A stretch of DNA of 64,000 nucleotides from Candidatus Nanopelagicales bacterium. GTDB taxonomy: Bacteria > Actinomycetota > Actinomycetes > S36-B12. Position numbers and translations under genes: made by a program. The DNA is taken from positions 62,001 through 126,000 of the forward strand of contig JAURFD010000002.1 in the NCBI GenBank assembly GCA_030827125.1. Reading direction: 5' to 3'. The notes under the pieces were generated by a model that was not told the origin of the DNA, ran no database searches, and saw nothing but the letters and a program-made list of their open reading frames with translations. Shown one piece after another: positions 34,280 through 42,540 of the stretch (positions are counted from its first letter, which is position 1; the number at the start of each line of letters is the position of its first letter).

Positions 34280-34788
34280 GTCACCTTGTGGTGGTCGGTG
34301 CACCGGGGGCCGGCAAGTCCTCCGTGGGGCAGCGTGTGGCGACACGGCTCGGCGTCGAATTCCTCGATACGGATCGACTCATCGAGGACGAGATCGGCAA
34401 GTCCGTGGGTGACATCTTCGTCTCGGACGGCGAGGCGGCCTTCCGTGCCCGCGAGGCGGGAGCCGTGGCTCGTGCGCTGGAGGTCGACGACGCTGTGGTT
34501 TCCCTGGGCGGCGGCTCGGTTCTCGACCCCAGGACCCGGGTGCTTCTCCGCGAACAGCCTGTCGTGTGGCTGCGCGTGGGAATTGCGGAGGCGACCAAGC
34601 GCGTCGGTTTGGGAACGGCGCGACCACTTTTGCTCGGCAACGTGCGCGGCACTCTGATGCGGTTGCTCGATGAGCGAACACCGCTCTACGAGGAGGTCGC
34701 CACGTGGACCGTGGACACGGATGGCCGGCCGCTGGATGCCATCGTGAACGATGTGTGGGAGCTCGTCCGGGAGGATGGCAATGCCTGA
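34276..34788 (+). CDS. aroK: shikimate kinase
   Basis: ATG 34276; [33 protein letters not shown]. Confidence 0.96.
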   Translation: MSHLVVVGAPGAGKSSVGQRVATRLGVEFLDTDRLIEDEIGKSVGDIFVSDGEAAFRAREAGAVARALEVDDAVVSLGGGSVLDPRTRVLLREQPVVWLRVGIAEATKRVGLGTARPLLLGNVRGTLMRLLDERTPLYEEVATWTVDTDGRPLDAIVNDVWELVREDGNA

Positions 34789-35890
34789 CGCTACCGATCC
34801 TGCCGTCGCCTCGATCGCGGTCAATGCCGAGCGCCCCTACGACGTCCTGGTCGGCCGCGGCCTCCTGGGGGAACTGCCTGCGATGCTGGGCGATCAGGTG
34901 CAGCGTGCGGCGATCATTGCTCCTGCGGCGCTGTCGGCGACGGCCGAGGTCATCCGCGCTGATTTGTCTGACCAGGGTGTGACGGCGATCGCGCTGGAGG
35001 TTCCGGACGCGGAGGAGGCCAAGTCCGCGGAGGTCGCGGCTTTCTGCTGGAACATCCTGGGGCAGGAGGGATTCACCAGAACCGACGCGGTCGTGGGTGT
35101 TGGTGGTGGTGCGACCACGGACCTCGCGGGGTTCGTGGCGGCGACATGGCTGCGCGGAGTCCGCTTCGTGTCCGTCCCAACGACCGTCCTCGGGATGGTG
35201 GATGCGGCGGTGGGCGGCAAGACCGGCATCAACACGGCCGCGGGCAAAAATCTCGTGGGGTCCTTTCACGAACCCGTCGGCGTCCTGTGCGACCTCACCG
35301 CCTTGGAGACACTGCCGCGCAACGAACTCGTCTCCGGACTCGCTGAGGCCGTGAAATGCGGATTGGTGCGCGACACGGCGATTCTCGACATCGTGATGGC
35401 GGCGCCCGAGGCCGTTGTCGATCCGGGCAGTGTGGAGCTTCGTGAGGTCGTGGAGCGGGCGATCCGGGTCAAGGCCGATGTCGTCTCGGGGGACCTGCGC
35501 GAGGCGGTGGGGCGCGCGACGCTGGGGCGCGAGGTGCTCAACTACGGGCACACCTTCGGTCATGCCATCGAGCGGGTGGAGAACTACCGCTGGCGGCACG
35601 GAGCCGCGATCAGTGTGGGCATGGTCTACGTCGCCGAACTCGCCCGACTCGCAGGTCGCCTCGATGATGCGGGCGTGGACCGGCACCGCGAGGTCCTTGA
35701 GGTGCTCGGCCTCCCGACGACGTACTCCGGTGGTCGCTGGGATGCCCTCCTAGGGGCCATGCGCATGGACAAGAAGACGCGCGGAGACATGCTGCGCTTC
35801 GTCGTGCTGGACCAGATCGGGCATCCTGGCCTCCTGGAGGGGCCCGATCCGGCCCTTCTTGCAGCGGCGTACGCGGAGGTATCGACATGA
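34775..35890 (+). CDS. aroB: 3-dehydroquinate synthase
   Basis: [61 protein letters not shown]; start 34775 or 34781. Confidence 0.97.
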   Translation: MAMPDATDPAVASIAVNAERPYDVLVGRGLLGELPAMLGDQVQRAAIIAPAALSATAEVIRADLSDQGVTAIALEVPDAEEAKSAEVAAFCWNILGQEGFTRTDAVVGVGGGATTDLAGFVAATWLRGVRFVSVPTTVLGMVDAAVGGKTGINTAAGKNLVGSFHEPVGVLCDLTALETLPRNELVSGLAEAVKCGLVRDTAILDIVMAAPEAVVDPGSVELREVVERAIRVKADVVSGDLREAVGRATLGREVLNYGHTFGHAIERVENYRWRHGAAISVGMVYVAELARLAGRLDDAGVDRHREVLEVLGLPTTYSGGRWDALLGAMRMDKKTRGDMLRFVVLDQIGHPGLLEGPDPALLAAAYAEVST

Positions 35891-36330
35891 GCGGCCACAG
35901 GGTTCTCGTCCTCAACGGGCCCAATCTCGGGCGCCTCGGCGTTCGAGAGCCCGACATCTACGGTCACACGACGCATGCAGAACTCGCCGATCTGTGCCAA
36001 GCCACCGGTGCCGAACTCGGTCTGTCGGTGGAGGTGCGGCAGACCGACTCGGAGTCAGAACTGGTCCAGTGGCTGCACGAGGCCGCGGACGCCAGAACTC
36101 CCGTTGTCCTGAACGCCGGGGCATTCACGCACTACTCCTACGCGCTGCGTGACGCGCTCGCTCAGGTGTCATCCATGACGGTGGAGGTACATCTGTCCAA
36201 CCCGGCCGCGCGTGAAGAATTCCGGCACACCTCGGTCATCGCCGGCGTCGTCACCGGATCCATTGCCGGATTCGGGGTGGAGTCCTACGTGCTTGCCCTC
36301 GGTGCGATCGCCGCACGACTCCAGGCATGA
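35887..36330 (+). CDS. aroQ: type II 3-dehydroquinate dehydratase
   Basis: [56 protein letters not shown]. Confidence 0.97.
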   Translation: MSGHRVLVLNGPNLGRLGVREPDIYGHTTHAELADLCQATGAELGLSVEVRQTDSESELVQWLHEAADARTPVVLNAGAFTHYSYALRDALAQVSSMTVEVHLSNPAAREEFRHTSVIAGVVTGSIAGFGVESYVLALGAIAARLQA

Positions 36331-37418
36331 GCGAGCAGCACGCCGAGCGCCGACGGCGGGCGTGGGAACTCGTGACGCAGCACGTCCCCGACGCGGCGGG
36401 CTTGCTCGTCACCTCATTGCCGAACGTCCGCTACCTCACCGGCTTCAGCGGGAGCAACGGCATCCTGCTGCTGACGGACCAGACCGCGCTCCTCGGCACG
36501 GATGGGCGTTACGTCCTCCAGGCGAGTGAGGAATCACCGGGACTTCCGCTCCTCGTGGACCGAGCCACCCTCACGGCCGTCGCGCGGCACTGGCGTGACT
36601 CCGTGGGAGGCCCGCTGGCCGTCGAAACCGCACACATCACCGTGAGCCAGTGGCGAGCACTCGAGGAGGCCCTGGGTGACTCGACAGCAGTGCTGCGCGA
36701 GACCACAGACCTCGTCGAGTCGCTGCGCCAGGTCAAGGATGCCGAGGAGGTGGCGCATCTAGTGACCGCCTGTCGGATCTCCGAGGAGGCCCTCGCACGA
36801 ACCGTCGCCGGCGTACGCGAGGGGGACACCGAGAAGCAGATCGCGCGCCGCCTCGATGCGACCATGCTGGAACTCGGGGCCGATCGCGTGTCCTTCGACA
36901 CGATCGTCGCCGTCGGGCCGAACACGGCGATCCCGCACCACCAGCCCACCGACCGGCCGTTGATCCGCGGCGACTTCCTGCTCATCGACTTCGGTGCGGA
37001 GTACTCCGGCTATCACGCGGACGAGACGCGGACGTTCGTTCTCGGTGAACCGGCTGAGTGGCAGCGGGAGATTCACTCCCTGGTGGAGTCGGCCCAGGCG
37101 GCGGGTCGAGTCGCGGCCACGGCCGGAACGGCGCTGGCGGACGTGGACGCGGCAGCGCGTCAGATCATTGAGGAGGCCGGCCACGGGCCGAACTTCGACC
37201 ATGGTCTCGGCCATGGCGTGGGGCTGGAGATCCACGAGGCGCCGTTCTTCAGTGCGCGGGCCACGGGTATGCTCCTCGCCGGTTCTCCGGTCACGATCGA
37301 GCCGGGTGTCTACCTCGCCGGACGCGGGGGAGTGCGCATCGAGGACACCGTCATCGTGACGGAGGGGGAGTGTTCCCCCCTCACCACAGCCAACCGTGGC
37401 CTCGTGGTGCTGGGCTGA
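36327..37418 (+). CDS. M24 family Xaa-Pro aminopeptidase
   Basis: [63 protein letters not shown]. Confidence 0.95.
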   Translation: MSEQHAERRRRAWELVTQHVPDAAGLLVTSLPNVRYLTGFSGSNGILLLTDQTALLGTDGRYVLQASEESPGLPLLVDRATLTAVARHWRDSVGGPLAVETAHITVSQWRALEEALGDSTAVLRETTDLVESLRQVKDAEEVAHLVTACRISEEALARTVAGVREGDTEKQIARRLDATMLELGADRVSFDTIVAVGPNTAIPHHQPTDRPLIRGDFLLIDFGAEYSGYHADETRTFVLGEPAEWQREIHSLVESAQAAGRVAATAGTALADVDAAARQIIEEAGHGPNFDHGLGHGVGLEIHEAPFFSARATGMLLAGSPVTIEPGVYLAGRGGVRIEDTVIVTEGECSPLTTANRGLVVLG

Positions 37419-37434
37419 GTGAGGAAGGACGCCC

Positions 37435-37995
37435 GTGGCGACGACGAATGACCTGAAGAACGGCCTGGTTCTCAACCTGGACGGCCAGTTGTGGACCGTG
37501 GTGGAGTTCCAGCACGTCAAGCCGGGCAAGGGCGGCGCCTTCGTGCGCACCAAACTGAAGAACGTCCTGTCCGGCAAGGTGGTCGATAAGACCTTCAACG
37601 CCGGGGTCAAGGTCGAGACTGCCAATGTCGACAAGCGCGACATGCAGTACCTCTACCGGGACGGTGACGACTGGGTCTTCATGGACTCCTCCAGCTACGA
37701 CCAGGTCCAGGTGCCCACATCGGTGGTGGGCGACAACGCCAAGTGGATGCTGGAAAACCAGGAGTGCGTGATCGCGATGCACGAGGGTTCGGCCCTCTAC
37801 GTCGAACTCCCCGCCGCCGTCGAACTCACCATCACCTACACGGAGCCGGGTCTCCAGGGGGACCGCTCAACGGGCGGTACGAAGCCGGCCACGCTCGAGA
37901 CGGGTGCGGAGATTCAGGTGCCGCTCTTCATTGAGCCGGACACACTCGTCAAGGTCGACACGCGAGACGGGTCCTACCTCGGTCGCGTGAACTAG
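37435..37995 (+). CDS. efp: translation elongation factor P
   Basis: [43 protein letters not shown]. Confidence 0.98.
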   Translation: MATTNDLKNGLVLNLDGQLWTVVEFQHVKPGKGGAFVRTKLKNVLSGKVVDKTFNAGVKVETANVDKRDMQYLYRDGDDWVFMDSSSYDQVQVPTSVVGDNAKWMLENQECVIAMHEGSALYVELPAAVELTITYTEPGLQGDRSTGGTKPATLETGAEIQVPLFIEPDTLVKVDTRDGSYLGRVN

Positions 37996-37998
37996 CGG

Positions 37999-38421
37999 AT
38001 GTCTGCTCGACACCGGGCCCGGCGCAGGGCCCTTGATGTGCTGTTCGCCGCAGACATGCGGGGGGAAGACCCGCTCGTCGTGCTCGCCGAAGCGCAACGG
38101 CTGCGCTCAGAGGATGGCGACTCGGCCATGAACCCCTACGCCGAGGAGTTGATCCAGGGCGTTGTCGAGCATCGTGAGCGCATCGACGAGATCCTGGCGA
38201 CGTACTCGCTCGGTTGGCAGTTGGACCGCATGCCCGGAGTCGATCGCGCGGCGCTGCGGATGGCGACCTATGAGGTGCTCTGGGGTGGCGTACCCGATGG
38301 GGTCGCGCTCGACGAGGCCGTGGAGCTGGTGGGGGAGTTGTCCACGGACGAGTCGCCCGCGTTCGTCAACGGCCTACTCGGTCGCATCGTCGAGATGCGC
38401 CCGACCATGGACATCGACTGA
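37999..38421 (+). CDS. nusB: transcription antitermination factor NusB
   Basis: MSARHRARRRALDVLFAADMRG; VDRAALRMATYEVLWGGVPDGVALDEAVELVGELSTDESPAFVNGLLGRI. Confidence 0.96.
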   Translation: MSARHRARRRALDVLFAADMRGEDPLVVLAEAQRLRSEDGDSAMNPYAEELIQGVVEHRERIDEILATYSLGWQLDRMPGVDRAALRMATYEVLWGGVPDGVALDEAVELVGELSTDESPAFVNGLLGRIVEMRPTMDID

Positions 38422-38503
38422 TCTGGACAGGACTGACTGATCTGGATGCGACGGGCTCTGCCCGATCGACGTACGGTGTTGGGACAGACGGCTCGTGACG
38501 GTG

Positions 38504-38577
38504 TGCCCCGGGTGGGATTCGAACCCACACTGGACGGTGTTTGAGACCGCTTCCTCTGCCGGTTGGGATACCGGGGC
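38504..38577 (-). tRNA. tRNA, anticodon CAA (nominal Leu) with short 5-nt variable loop
   Basis: Minus strand GCCCCGG-TA-TCCC-AACCGGCAGA-GGAA-GCGGT-CTCAAAC-ACCGT-CCAGT-GTGGG-TTCGAAT-CCCAC-CCGGGGC-A; full cloverleaf, anticodon CAA at 38543..38541. Confidence 0.93.
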
Positions 38578-38621
38578 CGTGGCCACAGCGTAGTAGGACC
38601 CCGCCTAGGCTCGGTGGCGTG

Positions 38622-39209
38622 GTGTTGCGCATCGTGGTGGCCGAAGATGAAGCCCTGATCCGCATGGATCTGGTGGAGATGCTGGCCGAGGAGGGCTACG
38701 CCGTCGTCGGCCAGGCGCACGACGGTGCCACGGCACTTGAACTGGTGGAGCGCCTTCAACCCGACGTCCTCCTCGCCGATGTGGCGATGCCCGGATTGGA
38801 CGGGATCGAGGTCACCCGGGCCGTCGCGGATAGGACCGCAGTCGTCGTCGTCACTGCGTTTGGGCAGCGCGAACGCGTGGAACAGGCGCGTGACGCAGGC
38901 GCGATGGCCTACCTGGTCAAGCCCGTCGACCGGGGTGATCTCATGCCGGCGATCGAGATGGCCGCGTCCGGGTGGGCGACGCTGGCGGAGTTGAGGGGGC
39001 AGGCGCAGGCCTCGGCCGCGGCAGCGACAGAAGCGACCGAACGGCTGAACGACCGGCGGGACGTCGAGCGGGCCAAGGGGGTCCTCATGCGGACGTTGGG
39101 TCTGGATGAGGAGGCGGCGTACTCGTGGTTGCGCCAGGCCGCCATGGACGCGAGGCGGCCGCTCGCCGACGTGGCCCGCGATGTTCTTGGCCACGAGGCG
39201 GCCCCATAG
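38622..39209 (+). CDS. response regulator with ANTAR RNA-binding domain (PdtaR-like)
   Basis: RIVVAEDEALIRMDLVEMLAEEGYAVVGQAHDG receiver domain; C-terminal RRDVERAKGVLMRTLGLDEEAAYSWLRQAAMDARRPLADVA ANTAR motif; GTG start at 38619/38622. Confidence 0.93.
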   Translation: MLRIVVAEDEALIRMDLVEMLAEEGYAVVGQAHDGATALELVERLQPDVLLADVAMPGLDGIEVTRAVADRTAVVVVTAFGQRERVEQARDAGAMAYLVKPVDRGDLMPAIEMAASGWATLAELRGQAQASAAAATEATERLNDRRDVERAKGVLMRTLGLDEEAAYSWLRQAAMDARRPLADVARDVLGHEAAP

Positions 39210-39384
39210 AGCACGGCACGGTCATGAAGTAGGTCACGTTTGCATAACGAGCACGATTACGGTTTAGCAACCATCTCGCCTCGAAATCGCCCTGCGGTGT
39301 CGGCTCCGCGCCCTTGCATGTAGGTTCTAACCACCAAGACAGCGGTGCCGGGTTCTCCGGCATGCTTCCCTAAGGAGATACTTC

Positions 39385-40740
39385 ATGATTCGACGCAGCC
39401 CGATTGCCGGGGCGGTCGTGGTTCTCGGCGCTGCGAGCCTCGTGCTCGCAGCGTGCGGCGGGAGCAGCAGCAGCGGTGAGTCCTCCTCGAGCGCTTCCAG
39501 CTCGAGCGAGTCCTCGTCCTCTAGCTCCTCCTCCTCGTCGGCCGAGCCCACTCCCGAGCCCTCGACTGACTGCAAGAACACCCAGCTGAAGATCGGCACC
39601 CTGCTGCCGGCCACCGGCGACCTCGCGTTCCTCGGGCCGCCCGAGTACGCAGGTGTAGACCTCGCCGTTGTCGACATCGACGCCGCTGGCGGCGTTCTCG
39701 GCCAGCCGGTCGTCAACGAGTTCGGTGACTCCGGCGACACCAAGACCGACCTCGCGTCACAGACGGTCGACTCGCACCTCTCGAAGGGCGTGCAGGTCAT
39801 CATCGGTGCTGCCTCCTCGGGCGTGTCGCTCACGGTCATCGACAAGATCACGAGCAACGGCGTTCTCCAGATCTCGCCTGCTAACACCGCTCCGACCCTC
39901 ACGGAATACCCGGACAACGGCCTGTACTTCCGTACCGCCCCGTCCGACGTACTCCAGGGCGCTGTCATCGCCGGTATCGCGTCCGACCTCGGTCTGACCT
40001 CCGGTGCGTCGATTGCTCGCGAGGATCCCTACGGCGTGGGCCTCCAGGATGCCTTCGTGAAGGACTTCGAGGGCGCCGGCGGCACCATCACCGCCAAGAT
40101 CACCTACGATCCCGCGGCTCCGGACTTCGCGGCTGAGGTTGCCGAGATCAAGGCCACCAACCCCGAGTTCGTCCAGGTCATCGGCTTCGAGGAGACCACC
40201 AAGCTGCTGCAGGAGATGATCAAGCAGGGTGTCGGCCCGCAGGACCTGCAGATCTTCCTCGTGGACGGCAACATCTCGACGACCGCGTACAAGGACTTCC
40301 CCAAGGACACGATGACCGGTGTCATCGCTTCCGTCCCCACGGGCGATCCCTCGGTCGACGTGAATGCGTTCAACGATCGTCTGCTCGAGGTCAATCCTGA
40401 TCTCACCGACTTCGCGTACGGCGCTCAGTCCTACGACGCCACCATCTTGGTTGCGCTCGCGGCTGACTACGCCGGCTGCGCCGATGGCACCGCCATCGCC
40501 GCTGCGATGCCGATGGTCGCCAACGCTGACGCTGGTGGCGAGCAGTGCCAGACCTACGCTGACTGCTTGGCCATCATCCAGGCCGGCGGCCAGCCGAACT
40601 ACGACGGTGTGACGGGCCCGCTCGACTTCAACGAGTACGGCGACCCGAAGGCCGCGACGATCGACGTCGTGGAGTACATCACCAACACGAAGTTCGAGAG
40701 CATCCAGGTTGTCGGCCCGGTCGAGGTGCCGGTTCCGTAA
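39385..40740 (+). CDS. branched-chain amino acid (Liv-type) ABC transporter substrate-binding lipoprotein
   Basis: Lipobox LVLAACGGSS, poly-Ser linker, LKIGTLLPATGDLAFLGPPEYAGVDLAVVDIDAAGGV. Confidence 0.93.
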   Translation: MIRRSPIAGAVVVLGAASLVLAACGGSSSSGESSSSASSSSESSSSSSSSSSAEPTPEPSTDCKNTQLKIGTLLPATGDLAFLGPPEYAGVDLAVVDIDAAGGVLGQPVVNEFGDSGDTKTDLASQTVDSHLSKGVQVIIGAASSGVSLTVIDKITSNGVLQISPANTAPTLTEYPDNGLYFRTAPSDVLQGAVIAGIASDLGLTSGASIAREDPYGVGLQDAFVKDFEGAGGTITAKITYDPAAPDFAAEVAEIKATNPEFVQVIGFEETTKLLQEMIKQGVGPQDLQIFLVDGNISTTAYKDFPKDTMTGVIASVPTGDPSVDVNAFNDRLLEVNPDLTDFAYGAQSYDATILVALAADYAGCADGTAIAAAMPMVANADAGGEQCQTYADCLAIIQAGGQPNYDGVTGPLDFNEYGDPKAATIDVVEYITNTKFESIQVVGPVEVPVP

Positions 40741-40758
40741 GCCTTAGCGCTCACCGGG

Positions 40759-40790
40759 AGGCCCGGTCCCCTTCGGGGGCCGGGCCTTCT
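40759..40790 (+). terminator. probable intrinsic terminator after the substrate-binding gene
   Basis: AGGCCCGGTCCCC-TTC-GGGGGCCGGGCCT followed by TCT; GC-rich stem-loop 18 bp after the stop codon. Confidence 0.75.
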
Positions 40791-40804
40791 GCATGGTCGG
40801 TAGC

Positions 40805-40860
40805 CGTCGTCTCACTGCGTACCGTTTACCGATCTCGAAACGGTACGCAATGAGACGACG
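40805..40860. repeat. long near-perfect inverted repeat (23-nt arms, 10-nt loop)
   Basis: CGTCGTCTCACTGCGTACCGTTT / ACCGATCTCG / AAACGGTACGCAATGAGACGACG; one mismatch between arms. Confidence 0.95.
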
Positions 40861-40944
40861 AGCATCGGTGTGCCCGGGAGCCGTCTGACGCTTCCGGGGT
40901 CATGTTCGTCCGGCGGTGCGGGTCGCGATCAGCAACCTCCCCGC

Positions 40945-41002
40945 CGAGTGTGCACTCCCGTGCACGGATGGGGACGTTTACGTGCGCGCGAGTGCACACT
41001 CG
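40945..41002. repeat. second long inverted repeat (21-nt arms, 13-nt perfect core)
   Basis: CGAGTGTGCACTCCCGTGCAC / GGATGGGGACGTTTAC / GTGCGCGCGAGTGCACACTCG; two mismatches. Confidence 0.93.
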
Positions 41003-41252
41003 ACGCGCGGTTGAAGGCACGCTGATGTCCCCGCGTTCGCGAGCGGCCCGCTTGTGGCCCGGCCCCGTTCCGGCCGTTGGCGTGACCTGGGCGCTGGGCG
41101 CGGATGCGTTGGGCGGTGCCTACATGCGCGGGGAGATCGGCCAAGCCGTGCTCGCGACACGAGAAATCCACTGCGGCCGTGTGCCACAGGATGTGACTCG
41201 GTGTCAGACGGCACAACTACTCTGAGCCCATCGGATGGTGGACAGTCGCAGC

Positions 41253-41374
41253 GCGGGCAACCTTGCCGGCCCTGTCCACAACCCCGGTGGATCCACGCGG
41301 GCAACCTTGCCGGCGCTGTCCACAAGCCCGGTGGATCCACGCTGGCAACCTTGCCGGCGCTGTCCACAAGCCCC
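41253..41374. repeat. 44-bp tandem repeat, ~2.8 copies
   Basis: Units start at 41253, 41297 and 41341: GCGGGCAACCTTGCCGGCSCTGTCCACAAsCCCGGTGGATCCAC (third copy truncated). Confidence 0.95.
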
Positions 41375-41682
41375 GGCCGATGCGATGGGCCGTTGCGCAA
41401 GCGCCCCTCATTCGGCGGGTGCCACGTTGTTGCTTGGTGGCGCGGACTACCCTGGGAACTCACTACCCAGAGAACTCACGAGCCAAGAGACGGATCTGCT
41501 CCGTTCATCGCTGTCCACGGGCTGAGATCCAGACCCGGAGTGTCGCGTCCAGGCTCCCAGTCACAAGCCACCTACGGGCGCGTCAGGAGATCTCTGGATC
41601 GCATACGCAAATGCATACTCCACGTGGGCAGATCAAGCTGTGCACGCGCCGACGGGCGCAGCGAGGGCAAACGTGGAGAGGC

Positions 41683-42540
41683 TTAGGCCTTGGCGAGGGT
41701 ACCGAGGTAGAGCTCGATGACCTTCGGATCGTTGGCGAGATCCTTGCCGGTGCCGCTGTAGGCGTTGCGGCCCTGGTCCAGCACGTAGCCCCGATCCACG
41801 ATCTGCAGGCACCGCGAGGCGTTTTGCTCCACGATGATGACGGTCACGCCGGCGGCGTTGATGCCCTTGACGTTGACGAAGACCTCGTCCTGCAGGGCGG
41901 GGGACAGGCCCGCGCTGGGCTCATCCAGCAGCAGCACGCTGGGATCCATCATCAACGCCCGACCCATGGCGACCATTTGCCGCTCGCCACCGGAGAGAGA
42001 CCCAGCGCGCTGCTTGCGGCGTTCGCCGAGTGCAGGGAAGAGCGTGGAGACCCGCTCGAACTGCGGACCGAAGAGTTTGGGGTTCTGGTAGCAGCCGACC
42101 TGCAGGTTCTCCTCGATGGTGAGCGAGGGGAAGACGTTGTTGGTCTGCGGAACGAAGGCGACGCCCTCGTGCACAAGCACGTCGGCGCGCATGTTGGTGA
42201 TGTTTCTGCCGCGGAGGGTCACCGTGCCGCTGTGGACGCGTACCAATCCGAACATGGCCTTGAGGAGTGTCGACTTGCCGGCACCGTTGGGGCCGATGAT
42301 GCCGACGAGTTCGCCCTCCTTGGCGGTGAGTGAGCAGCCCTCCAGGATGTTCACACCGGGGAAGTACCCCGCAACGAGGTCCTCGGCGTGCACGAGGTAG
42401 TGCTCCTCACCCGGAACCACGGGTCCGGGGCGGGAGTGCTGCTCGGCGTTGAGGTTCTCCTCCTGGGCGAACACCGGGAGCTCCCGGGGATCGTCCTCTT
42501 CGCCCGGGGTCACGCCGGAATGGGTGTCGAAGCCGCTCAT
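41683..42540 (-). CDS. livF: Liv-type ABC transporter ATP-binding protein
   Basis: IIGPNGAGKSTLLKAMFGLV, LSGGERQMVAMGRALMMDPSVLLLDEPSAGL. Confidence 0.94.
   Translation of the reverse strand: MSGFDTHSGVTPGEEDDPRELPVFAQEENLNAEQHSRPGPVVPGEEHYLVHAEDLVAGYFPGVNILEGCSLTAKEGELVGIIGPNGAGKSTLLKAMFGLVRVHSGTVTLRGRNITNMRADVLVHEGVAFVPQTNNVFPSLTIEENLQVGCYQNPKLFGPQFERVSTLFPALGERRKQRAGSLSGGERQMVAMGRALMMDPSVLLLDEPSAGLSPALQDEVFVNVKGINAAGVTVIIVEQNASRCLQIVDRGYVLDQGRNAYSGTGKDLANDPKVIELYLGTLAKA

Noticed and set aside
31129-38421. mltG-aroECKBQ-pepQ-efp-nusB string as an unusual operon
   Set aside because: This order is the common actinobacterial arrangement; nothing unexpected.
40805-41002. ANTAR target RNA (paired hexaloop hairpins) for the nearby regulator
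   Set aside because: Loops are 10 and 16 nt rather than 6 nt, and the hairpins lie after, not before, a coding region.
41253-41374. CRISPR array
   Set aside because: Repeats are directly abutting with no variable spacers and no cas genes nearby.
41233-41519. Chromosomal oriC
   Set aside because: DnaA-box-like motifs are present but no dnaA/dnaN/rpmH/parAB neighbourhood; kept only as a possible secondary DnaA-binding cluster.
41054-42333. ORFs 41054..41686 and 41263..42333 in and beyond the repeat gap
   Set aside because: They run through 44-bp repeats (not a multiple of 3) and antisense to livF; no domain, no good RBS.
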